From: Acidimicrobiales bacterium
Lineage (GTDB): Bacteria > Actinomycetota > Acidimicrobiia > Acidimicrobiales > Iamiaceae
Length of the DNA stretch: 32,253 nt
Direction: 5' to 3'
Assembly: GCA_030448105.1 (NCBI GenBank)
Contig: JAUJNP010000018.1
Span: 18,914 to 51,166, forward strand
Made by a program: the position numbers and the translations under genes. The notes beneath the pieces were generated by a model. The model was not told the DNA's origin, searched no databases, and saw nothing but the letters and a program-made list of their open reading frames with translations. Positions 8,669 through 20,480 of the stretch are shown here, piece by piece; position 1 is the first letter of the stretch; the number at the start of each line of letters is the position of its first letter.

Positions 8669-10332
8669 TCGGCGGGGGTCTCGTCCTTGGGGAGCTTGTC
8701 GATGATGGTGATCGACCCCTTCGGCTCGAACACGGTCTTCTCGCCGTCCCACTCGTCGACGAGGTAGCGCTTGGCCCCGTTGGAGTACCGGTACATGCCG
8801 GTCCCCTCCTCGCCGGCCTCGTCCACGCCCTTGGCGTCGGGGTCCCACCAGAGCTCCACCAGGTCGTCGATGCCGGCGTAGTCGGGGTCGGGCCAGCGCT
8901 GCTCGCCGTAGCTCACGCTCGGTTGGGTGGTGGCCCGTGGCGTGGGGGGCATGACGAACAAGCCGTTGCGGAACGTCTCGGGCGTGAGCTTCGGACCCGC
9001 GTACTCGAGGCCGGTGAAGAAAAGGGTGACCTGGGGGTACACCAGCAGGAGCGGGAGGGTGGCCTCCACCGGTGGCCGCTCGCCGTGGAACCACTCGTAC
9101 AGGGTCACCGGCGGGTTGATGTCGGTCTCGGTCTGGGGGGGGAAGTAGCTGATGCCGAAGGCGTGCTCCCACTGGGCCTGGTCGAACGTGCGGGCGAACG
9201 CGGTGGTGTCCGAGAACGGCGCCCCGCCGAGCACCCACTCGGGGTACCACTCCTGCTTGGTGGCCTCCTTGGTGAACGCCGGCAGGAGGATGGGGTCGGC
9301 CTGCACCAGCACCGTGGTGACGCCGGCGGACTGCATCTTGGTGATCGCGTTGGTGGCCAGCTCCGCCGCCCGCCCGGGATCGAGCGGGTAGAGGATCTGC
9401 TCGGCCAGCTCGACGCCTTCATCGGCCAGCAGGTCCTTGAACCTGCCCGCCCCGGCCTCGTCGCCTTCGCTCATGCCCAGGGCGAGGTGGCCGAACACCC
9501 GCGGCTTGCCCTTCGATCCCTCGCCGGCGAACTCGGCGTCGCCCTTGGCCAGCTTCTGGCTGACGTACTCCGCCAGGTGGGCCCGCACCTGGCCCGAGGT
9601 CGGCGGCAGGGAGAACACGGTGGGCTCGGGGTCGGAGATGCCCGGGCAGGCGATGCAGACGACGTCGCGGGCTTTGAGCTCCTCGGTCCAGGCGGTGCCG
9701 ATGATCGGGCCCCCGAGCACGGCGAAGGCGCCCAGATCCTCGGCCGCCCGGATGGCGTCGGAGCGGGCCGCGGTCGGGTCGAGGATGGAGCCGGACGCCT
9801 CGACGAAGTCGAGGCTCACCTTGCGCCCGTAGGTCTGGTAGTAGCGGTTGAAGATGTCCACGAAGCCCTGGTAGGTCTCACGGAGCTCGGCGTTGGTGGC
9901 GTCGAAGCCGATGCGCTTCAGCACCAGCCCCCGCACCGGGTCGTCCTCGGCCGGGATCCAGGCGACCACCTTGATGGTGTCGCCGGTGACGCCGTTGGCC
10001 GTGGCGCCGCCGTTGTCGCCCGCGTTGGCGAAGCACTCGCTGCGGAAGATGAAGGGGATGGCCACCATCCCGCTCTCGGTGTCGCAGGTCTTCGGGAACG
10101 TGACGTCGAGGTCCTGGTCCTGGGCCATGGACCATGTGACCACGCCCGCGGGCAGCTTGATCGGCCTGGTGCTGGCGGTGGTGCCGCCGTTCTCCCCGCC
10201 GCCGTCGCCGCCCCCGCGGGTGAGGGCCACGCCGGTGACGATCACGAGGATCGCCATGACGGCGGCGATGGGCCCCCACCGCCGAAGCGGGGAGCTGGAC
10301 GGCTCGGGGGTGCGGTCGTGGCGAGGTTGCAT
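8641..10332 (-). CDS. ABC transporter substrate-binding protein, branched-chain amino acid type
   Basis: A 563-residue periplasmic-binding-fold protein of the Leu/Ile/Val-type I family. A hydrophobic segment near residues 22-39 acts as signal peptide or anchor. No lipobox cysteine follows it, so it is secreted or anchored by that helix. Then come a Gly-rich linker and two Rossmann-like lobes (AVLGGPIIGTAW, VFGHLALGMSEG, TVLVQADPILLPAF). At over 500 residues it is longer than a standard LivJ. The ATG at 10332 is preferred over 10341 because AGGAG lies ten bases upstream of it but abuts the earlier ATG. It starts 13 bases after the fused permease/ATPase gene, so the two form one operon. The ligand is unknown. 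Confidence 0.85.
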   Translation of the reverse strand: MQPRHDRTPEPSSSPLRRWGPIAAVMAILVIVTGVALTRGGGDGGGENGGTTASTRPIKLPAGVVTWSMAQDQDLDVTFPKTCDTESGMVAIPFIFRSECFANAGDNGGATANGVTGDTIKVVAWIPAEDDPVRGLVLKRIGFDATNAELRETYQGFVDIFNRYYQTYGRKVSLDFVEASGSILDPTAARSDAIRAAEDLGAFAVLGGPIIGTAWTEELKARDVVCIACPGISDPEPTVFSLPPTSGQVRAHLAEYVSQKLAKGDAEFAGEGSKGKPRVFGHLALGMSEGDEAGAGRFKDLLADEGVELAEQILYPLDPGRAAELATNAITKMQSAGVTTVLVQADPILLPAFTKEATKQEWYPEWVLGGAPFSDTTAFARTFDQAQWEHAFGISYFPPQTETDINPPVTLYEWFHGERPPVEATLPLLLVYPQVTLFFTGLEYAGPKLTPETFRNGLFVMPPTPRATTQPSVSYGEQRWPDPDYAGIDDLVELWWDPDAKGVDEAGEEGTGMYRYSNGAKRYLVDEWDGEKTVFEPKGSITIIDKLPKDETPADYPSPAKGG

Positions 10333-10345
10333 GGGTGTCATTCTC

Positions 10346-12418
10346 CTACCGGGGAGCGCGCTCCGGGATCATATGGCCCGAACGTTGCACGGCCGCCCCG
10401 CCCTCGGTGCCGAGGTAGGAAGCGACCACGTCGGGGTGGCTGAGGACCTCGCGGGGCGCGCCGGTGGCGAGCACCCGCCCCTGGTCCATGGCGACGAGGC
10501 GGTCGGCGACCGACTCGATCAGCGGGATGTCGTGCTCGATCACGGCCAGGCTGGCGCCGGTCTCGTCCCGGATCCGCCGGATGAGGGGAGCGAGCGCCTC
10601 CACCTCGCGCTGGGCGATCCCGGCGGCGGGCTCGTCGAGCAGGACCACCTCGGGCTCGTGGGCGAGCAGGCAGGCGAGGTCCACCACCCGACGCGTGCCG
10701 GTGGACAGCTCGCGCACGAAGGAGGCGCGGTAGCGCTCGAGGCCCAGCAGGTCCACCAGCTCGTCCACCCGGCGGGCCACGGCGCGTTCGCTGTCGTACG
10801 CGTTCGGCAGGCGGAAGGCGGCCGACAGCGGGTCGCGCACCTTCACCCACCGCTCGCAGGCGGTGGCGATGGTCTCCTCGACCGTGAGGGACGGGAAGAG
10901 GCGGGCGTCCTGGAAGGAGCGGCCCAGCCCTGCCCGGGCCCGCGCCGAGGGGCTGGCCCGGGTGAGGTCGCGCCCGCCGAGGAGCACCCGACCGCTCTCG
11001 GGCGGGGTGAACCCGCTCAGCAGGTCGAACAGGGTGGTCTTGCCCGCGCCGTTCGGGCCGATCACGCCGAGGATCTCACCCGGGGCCACCTCGATCGACA
11101 CGTCGGCCACGGCCTGCACACCCCCGAACGACCGCGAGAGGTCGACCGCCTGCAGGGCCGGCGCCCGCCCCCCGTCGGTTCTCGGCGCGATCTTCCCCTC
11201 GATCCGGGGGGTGACTGCGCCAATTTCGGCTGGGGGGGCGGCCTGGGGGGTCGGCGAGGGGCCGTCGGGGCCGCCGAGGAACACCGAGCGGAGGAGGTCG
11301 GGGCGGTCGAGCAGGGCGGCGGTGGGGCCGGAGAACCGCACCTGGCCCCGCTCCAGGAACACGGCGCGGTCGGCGACCTCGAGGGCCACGTTCACCGACT
11401 GGTCCACGAGCACGACGGTGGTGCCGGCGCGGCGCAGGTCCTCCACCGCCCGCACCAGGCGGCTGACCACCACCGGGGCCAGGCCGAGGGACAGCTCGTC
11501 GATCATCAGGAGCCGGGGCCGGGTGAGCAGCACCATGGCCAGGGCCAGCATCTGCTGCTGTCCCCCCGACAGGCTGCCCGCCCGCTGGCCCGCCCGTTCG
11601 GCGAGCACCGGGAAGAGCCGGTCCACCTCAGCCTGCGCCTCGGCCAGGGCCTCGGGCTGGCGCCGGTGCAACCAGCCGGCCGTGCGGAGGTTCTCGGCCA
11701 CGGTCAGGGACGGGAACACCCCGCCGCCGCCGGGCATCTGGGCCAGACCGGCCGCCGCCACCCGGTGTGCGGGCCGGCCGGTGATGTCGGCGCCATCGAA
11801 GGTGACGGTCCCCGCATCGGGACGGACCAACCCCGACACCGCCCGCAGCAGGGTGGACTTGCCCGCCCCGTTCGTGCCCAGCAGCGCCACCGCCTCTCCC
11901 TCGCCCACCGCGAGGTCCACCCCGAAGAGGATCTGCACCGACCCGTAGGACACGTCGACCCCGTCGACCGAGAGCATCGTGGGGCTGGCGGGCGCGGCGG
12001 CGGCCGGGGCGGCGCCGGTGGCCGGCGAGGGGTCGGGCTCGGCGGTGGCGTCGTCCTCGGGGGCGGCCAGGTCGATGCCGTGGTGGGCGGCCAGGCGGCG
12101 CAGCCACCGGTCGCGCAGGCCGAAGGGCAGGGTGGCCAGGCCCCCCGGCGCCAGCCACAGGACGGTCAGCACGCCGATGCCCGAGGCCAGGATCTGCCAC
12201 TCGCTCGGCAGGAAGTACTGCGTGCCGAGGAGGAACAGCGCGCCGAGCACGGCGCCGGTGACCGAGGACAGGCCTTCGACGACCACCATGGTGAACACGG
12301 CCAGGTTCTGCACCGGGGAGTACGCGGAGGGGTCGATGGCCTGCTGGTGGTGCACGAAGAGGGCGCCGGCCAGCGAGGCGATGGCCCCAGAGAGGGCGAA
12401 GGTGGTGAGCCGGGCCGC
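10346..12418 (-). CDS. ABC transporter: C-terminal end of LivM plus LivF and LivG ATPase domains (after a frameshift)
   Basis: This frame picks up LivM at ARLTTFALSG and carries its last helices to about 12100. A Pro/Ala-rich linker leads into a LivF-type ATPase (Walker A GTNGAGKST, signature LSGGQQQ, Walker B LLMIDE), then a second linker and a LivG-type ATPase (GPNGAGKTT, degenerate signature LSTGTRR, Walker B VVLLDEP, switch His in VIEHD). No stop or new ribosome site separates the domains. The upstream permease ORF ends out of frame here: with one extra base near 12419 the two would read as one protein of about 1269 residues from 14148. So this is the 3' part of a single gene. Uptake of branched-chain amino acids or a similar small molecule is inferred. 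Confidence 0.82.
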   Translation of the reverse strand, partial: AARLTTFALSGAIASLAGALFVHHQQAIDPSAYSPVQNLAVFTMVVVEGLSSVTGAVLGALFLLGTQYFLPSEWQILASGIGVLTVLWLAPGGLATLPFGLRDRWLRRLAAHHGIDLAAPEDDATAEPDPSPATGAAPAAAAPASPTMLSVDGVDVSYGSVQILFGVDLAVGEGEAVALLGTNGAGKSTLLRAVSGLVRPDAGTVTFDGADITGRPAHRVAAAGLAQMPGGGGVFPSLTVAENLRTAGWLHRRQPEALAEAQAEVDRLFPVLAERAGQRAGSLSGGQQQMLALAMVLLTRPRLLMIDELSLGLAPVVVSRLVRAVEDLRRAGTTVVLVDQSVNVALEVADRAVFLERGQVRFSGPTAALLDRPDLLRSVFLGGPDGPSPTPQAAPPAEIGAVTPRIEGKIAPRTDGGRAPALQAVDLSRSFGGVQAVADVSIEVAPGEILGVIGPNGAGKTTLFDLLSGFTPPESGRVLLGGRDLTRASPSARARAGLGRSFQDARLFPSLTVEETIATACERWVKVRDPLSAAFRLPNAYDSERAVARRVDELVDLLGLERYRASFVRELSTGTRRVVDLACLLAHEPEVVLLDEPAAGIAQREVEALAPLIRRIRDETGASLAVIEHDIPLIESVADRLVAMDQGRVLATGAPREVLSHPDVVASYLGTEGGAAVQRSGHMIPERAPR

Positions 12419-14148
12419 GGCGCGCCGACGCCGTAGGCCTGGGCGGCCCGGTCGTTGTCGCGGAGGGCCACCAGCACCCGCCCGGTTCGGCTCGCCCGGA
12501 TCCCCCGCACGCCGAACCCGACCAGCACCAGCACGGCGAGGGCGAGCACGAACACCTCGGTGGGGGTGAAGACCTCCAGGCCTCCGAGGAGGGGGCGGCG
12601 CTGGATCCGGTCGCCCCGGTCGGGTACCCACTCGAAGAACTCGGGGTTCAGCAGGTAGGACGTGGTGGCCAGGGAGAAGGCGAACGTGGTGACCGCCAGG
12701 GCCAGGCCGCGGATGCGGCTGGCGGGCACGCCGATCACCACCGCGGCGAGGGCCCCGGCCGCCGCCGCCACCACGAGAGACGGGAAGAGATCGGCCCCCT
12801 GGGTGTTCGTGACCCAGGCGCCCACGGCCGCGCCGATGGCGAAGAACGCCACCTGGCCGAGCGACACGTGCCCGCCCCATCCCGAGAGCACCACGAGCGA
12901 GAGGCCGAGCAGGGCGTAGATGAGCAGCGCGGACGCCCGCAGCGAACGGTCCACGGTGACCACGTGGGGCACGACGGCGGCGGCCGCCACGACCACGGCG
13001 AGCAGGATCCAGCGGCCCCAGCGCACCACGGGCAGCCGGGCCAGCGCGGCCGGGATCGGCCGCACCTCCTCCGCCGCCCGCCAGGCCGAGGCCTCCCCGG
13101 CGTCGTCGCCGGGAGCGTCCCGCCGCTGGAGCACGAGGGCGACGAGCACGATCAGGCCGAGGATCGGGTCGACCAGCGCCACCGAGTGGTCCCATGCGAT
13201 GCCGAGCTCGAGCACCCCGAGGGCGACCGCGCTGGTGGTGACGGCCACCAGGTTCGTCAGCCGCCCGAGCATCAGCGCCACGAGCGAGCGGAGCAGCACG
13301 CTGAACCCCAGCACCTCCCCGGTGGGCAGGCCGAGGATCCCGCCCCGCAGGAACAGGGTGACGAAGGCCAGTGCGGCCGCCGTCGCCCACACGACGGTGT
13401 GCAGGCGGTGCACCGGGATGCCGAGCAGGGAGGCCCGGTCGGCGTCGTCCGCGCTGGCCCGCACGGCGATGCCGGCCGCGGTGCGCCGTAGCAGCACGAC
13501 GACGGCCGCCACCACGAGGGGGGTGACGACGAGCGCCAGCAGGTCGTTCACGTCGAACACCACGCCTCCGAAGCGCCACGTGCCCGACGCCGGCGGCGGG
13601 ATCCGGTCAGACACCAGCCGGCGGTCCCAGAGGCGGGGCAGCAGCAGGGCGAGCGCGGTCAGCACCTGGCTCAGGCCGATGGTGGCGATGGTGACGAGCA
13701 GGCGCGGCGCCCGGAAGAAGCGGCGGATGACGACCCGCTCGGTAGCCCCGCCGAGCAGCACGGCCGAGGCCAGGCCGACGACCACCGCCACCGGCCACGC
13801 CACCCCGATCTCGTCGATCAGGAGGTAGGCGAGCACGGCCGGGGCGAAGCCGAGGTCGGCCTGGGCGAAGTTGATGATGCGGTTGGCCCGGTAGACGAGG
13901 GCCATGCCCAGGGCGATGAGGGCGGTGAGGCCGCCGACGATGAGGCCCCGCACCACGATCCCGCTGGGCGCCGGGAAGAAGATCTGCTGCGCGAGGAGGA
14001 TCGCCAGGGCCGGCCCGACCGAGCGCAGGGCCGGCAGCAGCCGGTCCGTAGCGCTGGGCCCCTCCTCCGGAGCGGGCAGGGCGGAGGCGGTCGGATCGGC
14101 GGCGTCGGGCGCCGGGCCCTGCTCCGCCGTGGTGGGTCCCGAGCTCAT
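12166..14148 (-). CDS. ABC transporter: fused LivH-LivM permeases, N-terminal part of the frameshifted gene
   Basis: From the ATG at 14148 (AGGGAGG Shine-Dalgarno, preferred to the GTG at 14154) a LivH permease occupies about residues 35-330, with the family segment ALVYRANRIINFAQADLG. A linker and a LivM permease follow (VVLSGWGGHVSLGQVAFFAIGAA, ALRDNDRAAQAYG). Near 12419, after GVGA, the frame is lost and the last ~85 codons to 12166 are not real protein. Comparison with LivM spacing (AYG, four residues, then xxRL) shows exactly one missing base. Both permeases in one chain is already unusual, and with the ATPases downstream this would be a whole transporter in one polypeptide. Confidence 0.8.
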   Translation of the reverse strand: MSSGPTTAEQGPAPDAADPTASALPAPEEGPSATDRLLPALRSVGPALAILLAQQIFFPAPSGIVVRGLIVGGLTALIALGMALVYRANRIINFAQADLGFAPAVLAYLLIDEIGVAWPVAVVVGLASAVLLGGATERVVIRRFFRAPRLLVTIATIGLSQVLTALALLLPRLWDRRLVSDRIPPPASGTWRFGGVVFDVNDLLALVVTPLVVAAVVVLLRRTAAGIAVRASADDADRASLLGIPVHRLHTVVWATAAALAFVTLFLRGGILGLPTGEVLGFSVLLRSLVALMLGRLTNLVAVTTSAVALGVLELGIAWDHSVALVDPILGLIVLVALVLQRRDAPGDDAGEASAWRAAEEVRPIPAALARLPVVRWGRWILLAVVVAAAAVVPHVVTVDRSLRASALLIYALLGLSLVVLSGWGGHVSLGQVAFFAIGAAVGAWVTNTQGADLFPSLVVAAAAGALAAVVIGVPASRIRGLALAVTTFAFSLATTSYLLNPEFFEWVPDRGDRIQRRPLLGGLEVFTPTEVFVLALAVLVLVGFGVRGIRASRTGRVLVALRDNDRAAQAYGVGAPRPGSPPSPSLGPSPRWPAPSSCTTSRPSTPPRTPRCRTWPCSPWWSSKACPRSPAPCSARCSSSARSTSCRASGRSWPRASAC

Positions 14149-14220
14149 CGACACCTCCCTGAGCTGGTCAAGGTAGCCGCCACGGGGGCGCCGCCGGTGT
14201 CGCGCTGGCGGCCGGTGCCT

Positions 14221-14940
14221 TCAGGCGGAGGGGCTCTGATCGCCCTCGGGCAGCGATGGGTCCGGGTCGAGGTCGAAGCCCTCCGCGAGGTGGGCGGTGT
14301 CGTTGAACCGGCGCACCACCCAGCGGTCCCCGGCCACGACGAGGTGGGTGATCGAGCCGTTGTCGGCTCCCACGAAGGCGAAGGGGCGGGAGCTGTCCAC
14401 GGCGTGGCGCACGAGCTCGCCGATCACCCCGCCGTGGCTCACCACCACGACCCGCTGGTCGGGGTGGGCGGTCACCACCCGCTCGAGCCCGGTGCGCACC
14501 CGGGTCCGGAAGGCGGCCGTGTCCTCGCCGCCGGGCACCGCGTCCCAGCGCTCCTCGGCCAACATCCGACGGGCCGCGGGGTGGCCTTCGGCGACGTGGT
14601 GGCGGAAGGCACCCCCCTCCCACTCTCCGAGGAACACCTCCCGCAGGTCCGCCTCCACCCGGGGCTCGAGCCCGAGGCGGGCGGCCAGCGGCGCCGCCGT
14701 CTCCACCGTTCGGCGCAGGGTGGTGACGTATATGGCGTCGACACCCTGGCCGGTCAGGCGGTCGGCGACGCGCTCGGCCTGCTCGCGCCCCTCGGAGGCC
14801 AGGGCCGGGTCACCGTGGCCGTCAACCAGCGGGAAGGGCTCTCCCGGCACCGCCGGCTCGGACTCACCGTGGCGGACGAGGAAGATCTCGGTGGAGCCGG
14901 GCGGGCGGCGGAACCGGGCCTGGCGGAGGGGACGGGCCAT
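14221..14940 (-). CDS. Histidine phosphatase family protein (phosphoglycerate mutase-like)
   Basis: A 239-residue branch-1 histidine phosphatase. FLVRHGESE holds the phosphorylated His24. Arg75-Arg76 (TTLRRTVETA), Glu101 region (LREVFLGEWEGG) and the second His (VVVSHGG) complete the active site. Unlike true phosphoglycerate mutases it lacks the long insert, so it is more likely a broad phosphatase (cobalamin pathway, sugar phosphate or nucleotide). The substrate is not defined. It is divergent from the gene at 14999 with 58 bases between starts. Confidence 0.88.
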   Translation of the reverse strand: MARPLRQARFRRPPGSTEIFLVRHGESEPAVPGEPFPLVDGHGDPALASEGREQAERVADRLTGQGVDAIYVTTLRRTVETAAPLAARLGLEPRVEADLREVFLGEWEGGAFRHHVAEGHPAARRMLAEERWDAVPGGEDTAAFRTRVRTGLERVVTAHPDQRVVVVSHGGVIGELVRHAVDSSRPFAFVGADNGSITHLVVAGDRWVVRRFNDTAHLAEGFDLDPDPSLPEGDQSPSA

Positions 14941-14998
14941 CCGGGCTGTCTAGCGCCCCGTCTGGCGGCCGTTGGCGCCCGCCCGCCAACCTGTCGAC

Positions 14999-15835
14999 AT
15001 GGAGCCGTCCGGACCGATCGACGTCGACGCCGCCCTGCGCTCCGAGCGGGAGCGGTTCCTCGTCCTCCTGCGCTCGCTCGGCGAGGAGGACTGGAGGCGG
15101 CCCACCGAGTGCCCCGCCTACGACGTGCAGGGCGTGGCCGCCCACGTGCTCGGCGACGACCTCTCCCTGCTGTCCCGCCAGCGCGACCGCGCCACCAACG
15201 GCCTGTTCCGCCTCCTCGCCGAGGGCATGGACTTCCGCAGCGCGCTCGACCGGTTCAACGACACCTGGGTCGACACCGTGCAGTTCTTCAGCCCGGTGCT
15301 GCTCATCGACCTGCTGGAGCTCACCGGTCGGTGGACGGCCGACTGGTACGCCGAGGTGGACCCCGAGCTGGTCGGCGAGCCCGTCGGGTTCTTCGGCGCC
15401 GGGGGCCCGTCGCCCTACTGGCAGATCGCCGCCCGGGAGTACGTCGAGCGGTGGGTGCACCACCACCAGATCCTCCGCGCCCTGGATCGGGAGCCGATCG
15501 ACGACGAGGCGCTCCTCGTCCCCGCCGCGGCCACCGTGGTGCGGGGGTTCGGGGCTCACCTCCGCGGTCTCGACGTACCCGCCGGCACGACGCTGGTGCT
15601 AGGCATCGAGGGCCTGGCGGCGTGGACCCTCGAGCGTGAGGGCGAGGCCTGGTGCGTTTACGACGGGCGGCCGGAGGAGGCCGACGCGGAGTTGATGCTC
15701 GACCCGACGCTCGCGCCGACCGTCCTGTCCCGGGGGCTCCCCCCGGGCGAGGTGGAGGCGGCGTTCACCCTCGGCGGCGACGAGGACCTGGCCCGGCGGG
15801 CGGCCCGCGGCCTCGCCGCCCTCGGCGGCCGCTGA
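14999..15835 (+). CDS. Maleylpyruvate isomerase family mycothiol-dependent enzyme
   Basis: A 278-residue DinB/MDMPI-fold protein. The N-terminal four-helix part has RPTECPAYDVQGVAAHVLGDD, with the conserved metal-ligand His of 'AAHV', and YVERWVHHHQI near residue 155 supplies further His ligands. A C-terminal SCP2-like domain begins around residue 190 (TLVLGIEGLAAWTL). The family uses mycothiol, the actinobacterial thiol, for isomerisation or detoxification. The ATG at 14999 is preferred over the upstream TTG at 14972. Function beyond the family is unknown. Confidence 0.85.
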   Translation: MEPSGPIDVDAALRSERERFLVLLRSLGEEDWRRPTECPAYDVQGVAAHVLGDDLSLLSRQRDRATNGLFRLLAEGMDFRSALDRFNDTWVDTVQFFSPVLLIDLLELTGRWTADWYAEVDPELVGEPVGFFGAGGPSPYWQIAAREYVERWVHHHQILRALDREPIDDEALLVPAAATVVRGFGAHLRGLDVPAGTTLVLGIEGLAAWTLEREGEAWCVYDGRPEEADAELMLDPTLAPTVLSRGLPPGEVEAAFTLGGDEDLARRAARGLAALGGR

Positions 15836-15845
15836 GTCCGGCCGA

Positions 15846-15874
15846 CTGCCGACGGCCGACCGTCAGTTCGGCAG
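15846..15874 (+). terminator. Possible hairpin after the mycothiol-dependent enzyme gene
   Basis: CTGCCGA (15846-15852) and TCGGCAG (15868-15874) form a 7-bp stem with a 15-base loop, ten bases after the stop at 15835. There is no T-run, so termination is only a possibility. Confidence 0.3.
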
Positions 15875-15939
15875 CACCGGCACCGCCCACCCGGGGTCGC
15901 GGCCCATACGTCCTCCAGGGCGCGCTGGCGAGGCTGCTG

Positions 15940-16185
15940 GTGGTCGCCGGGGTCGAGGAGGTCGTGCAGCGGGGACTGGCCTCGGCGGGTGACCTCGACG
16001 AGCGCTTCGACGCGGCGGTGGTCTCGGACGCGCTGCCGGAGCGAGCGCTCTGCGACGTGGTCATCACCCTGCCCGACACCTGCGGCGGCGCCGGCATCGG
16101 CACCATGGCCGCCGCCGGGGCGGTGCACGACGTGACCATCACCCGACCCGAGGATCTCATCGATTTGCTCACCGCTCGTCGGTGA
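15940..16185 (+). CDS. Short hypothetical ORF, possible remnant
   Basis: About 81 residues from a GTG at 15940, in a frame that stays open further upstream without a good start. The composition is protein-like (VVAGVEEVVQRGLASAG, HDVTITRPEDLIDLLTARR), while the other strand here is not convincing. The ending, with a TxPxDL motif, faintly recalls PIN-domain toxins, but the acidic catalytic residues are not recognisable. It may be the C-terminal remnant of a larger gene. No ribosome site is seen. Confidence 0.3.
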   Translation: MVAGVEEVVQRGLASAGDLDERFDAAVVSDALPERALCDVVITLPDTCGGAGIGTMAAAGAVHDVTITRPEDLIDLLTARR

Positions 16186-16226
16186 CGGCGCTGCCTGGAC
16201 GAGGGCTCGACGTTGTCGCGCACCTC

Positions 16227-16595
16227 CTAGGGGGCCATCACCACCCAGCCCCGGCGCTGGAGCTCGCCCGCCAGCAGCTCGTCCGGCATCCGGCGGAGAA
16301 GGCGTAGGTGCTCGGCCTCGTGCCGGTCGGCCGCCCGCAGAGGTTCCCGGTGGGGCGTCGGCCGGTCGTCGCTGTCGCGGTTGCCGTCGCCGTCGGCGGG
16401 GCCGGCCGCCGTGAGCTGTTCGATGAAGGCGTCAGCCTCGGTTCGGGTGAACTTGCCGCCGGCTTGGCGCTGGGTGAAGCCCATCGGCCCCCGTGCGTCG
16501 CGGAAGTCCCGGTGGCCGGCCTCCAGCAGGAGGGCGAGGAGATCCTTGACCTGGCGGGCTGACGCCGGCGGTCCCGATGGCTGGTTGAACCCCAT
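16227..16595 (-). CDS. Hypothetical small protein
   Basis: A 122-residue hydrophilic protein. The first half (ARQVKDLLALLLEAGHRDF, then FTRTEADAFIEQL) resembles the short helical module 'xxKQxxxIxxLL ... LTxxEASxLIDxL' seen in many phage and actinobacterial small proteins of unknown role. The second half is a charged Asp/Arg linker and a helical end (RMPDELLAGELQRRGW). The ATG at 16595 is chosen because the upstream extension has poor coding character. The 191 bases from 16596 to the UvrA-like stop hold no gene that I can see. Confidence 0.55.
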   Translation of the reverse strand: MGFNQPSGPPASARQVKDLLALLLEAGHRDFRDARGPMGFTQRQAGGKFTRTEADAFIEQLTAAGPADGDGNRDSDDRPTPHREPLRAADRHEAEHLRLLRRMPDELLAGELQRRGWVVMAP

Positions 16596-16786
16596 GGCCC
16601 GATAGTCCCACGCGGGTGTGACAGATCGCGTGACCAGCCCGCTGACGGTGGGCGGTGCTTGGAACCAGTGTGGCACGACCAGCGACCACCACCTGCGGCG
16701 CGGCTCCATCCGATCCGGCTTTGCGCGTTCTTTACACCTCGACGCCAGATCTTGAGGGGGTCTTGACGGTGTCCGCGAGGGCTCGG

Positions 16787-19176
<2,390 letters not shown>

Positions 19177-19256
19177 CGATGTCTCCATCTGTGAGGCCGG
19201 TCGCCGCGGCGTCAAACCAGCCGGGGGCGGGGGGCGGCCGTCATCCGTTGCGATGG

Positions 19257-19666
19257 CTACCGCCGCTGGATGCGGAGCAGGTTGCCGGCAGGGTCGCGGA
19301 AGGCGCAGTCGCGGACGCCGTAGGGCTGGTCGGTCGGCTCCTGGACGACCTCGCGCCGCTGGCCTCCAGCTTGGCGAAGGTGCCGTCGAGGTCGGCGGTG
19401 GCCAGGTTGACGCCGAAGTAGCTGCCCTTGGCCACCAGCTCGAGGATGGTGCGGCGCTCGTCGTCGGTGATGCCGGGGTTGGCGGCCGGCGGGTGCAGGA
19501 CGATGGAGGTGTCGGGCTGGTCGGGCGGGCCGACCGTGACCCAGCGCATCCTCGTATCCGACGTCGAGGCGGACCTCGAAGCCGAGGGTGTCGCGGTAGA
19601 AGGCCAGGGAGGCGTCCGGGTCGGTGTGCGGGAGGAAGCTGGAGTGAATGGTGATGTCCATGGCCG

Positions 19667-19670
<4 letters not shown>
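19257..19670 (-). pseudogene. VOC family protein with two frameshifts
   Basis: Three frames joined end to end give a normal ~137-residue VOC protein. MDITIHSSFLPHTDPDASLA to DVGYED is followed by MRWVTVGPPDQPDTS to LEASGA, and then EVVQEPTDQPYG to NLLRIQRR. The joins at about 19551 and 19353 each need one added base. The ATG at 19670 overlaps the stop of the AraC gene (ATGA), so the pair was translationally coupled. VOC proteins in such clusters often bind or modify a toxic small molecule. Either this copy is dead or the sequence has local base-loss errors. Confidence 0.75.
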
Positions 19671-20113
<443 letters not shown>

Positions 20114-20410
20114 CGGCGCGATCGTGCCACGTCGACATGGACCTGCGGCGGGGGTGAAAAGCAGGAGATCGTCGCCGCATTGTCCTCGCACCCCGGCGGC
20201 GCCGCGCTCGATTCGCCGCCGTGCGCAGAAGTTGGCTCGACGGTGACCCATGTCGCCTTGTAAAGGAGGCAGGTCTCAGTCGAGGTGACCACTCCGACGT
20301 CCTGATCCCCGCAGGGGTCACCAGCGGCGGCCGATCCGGCAACGGCGGGAAGGTCATCCCAATGGGCGGGATCCGCGGGCTGCGCGCCTCGGTGACTGAG
20401 GCTCACGCCT
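20114..20410. other. Intergenic region upstream of the AraC gene
   Basis: About 300 bases with no gene I can support. ORFs on both strands have shadow-like composition. It should hold the promoter of the AraC-VOC-UvrA cluster. The stretch around 20262-20275 (CTTGTAAAGGAGG) is AT-richer than its surroundings, but I cannot assign a box with confidence. Confidence 0.35.
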
Positions 20411-20479
20411 CTACAGGCCAGCGGCGGAGAGGGCGGTTCCGGTGAGCTGGCCGAGCTCCCCGGGGTCGAACGACGGCAT
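20411..20479 (-). pseudogene. 22-codon ORF coupled to the antitoxin remnant
   Basis: ATG at 20479 begins one base after the antitoxin stop (TGA C ATG), the usual position of the partner toxin gene in such pairs. It reads MPSFDPGELGQLTG and onward for 22 residues and ends in TAG. It may be the start of a lost toxin gene. No toxin motif is visible. Confidence 0.35.
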
Positions 20480-20480
20480 G

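Noticed and set aside
10346..13579. A long 1077-codon minus-strand reading frame taken as one protein from its first ATG
   Set aside because: Its first ~390 codons are an Arg/Pro-rich shadow of the permease frame. Only the part after ~12418 is real.
15658..16223. Minus-strand ORFs opposite the short hypothetical ORF
   Set aside because: Arg/Ser/Pro-rich composition with no motif, whereas the plus-strand frame has a more protein-like make-up.
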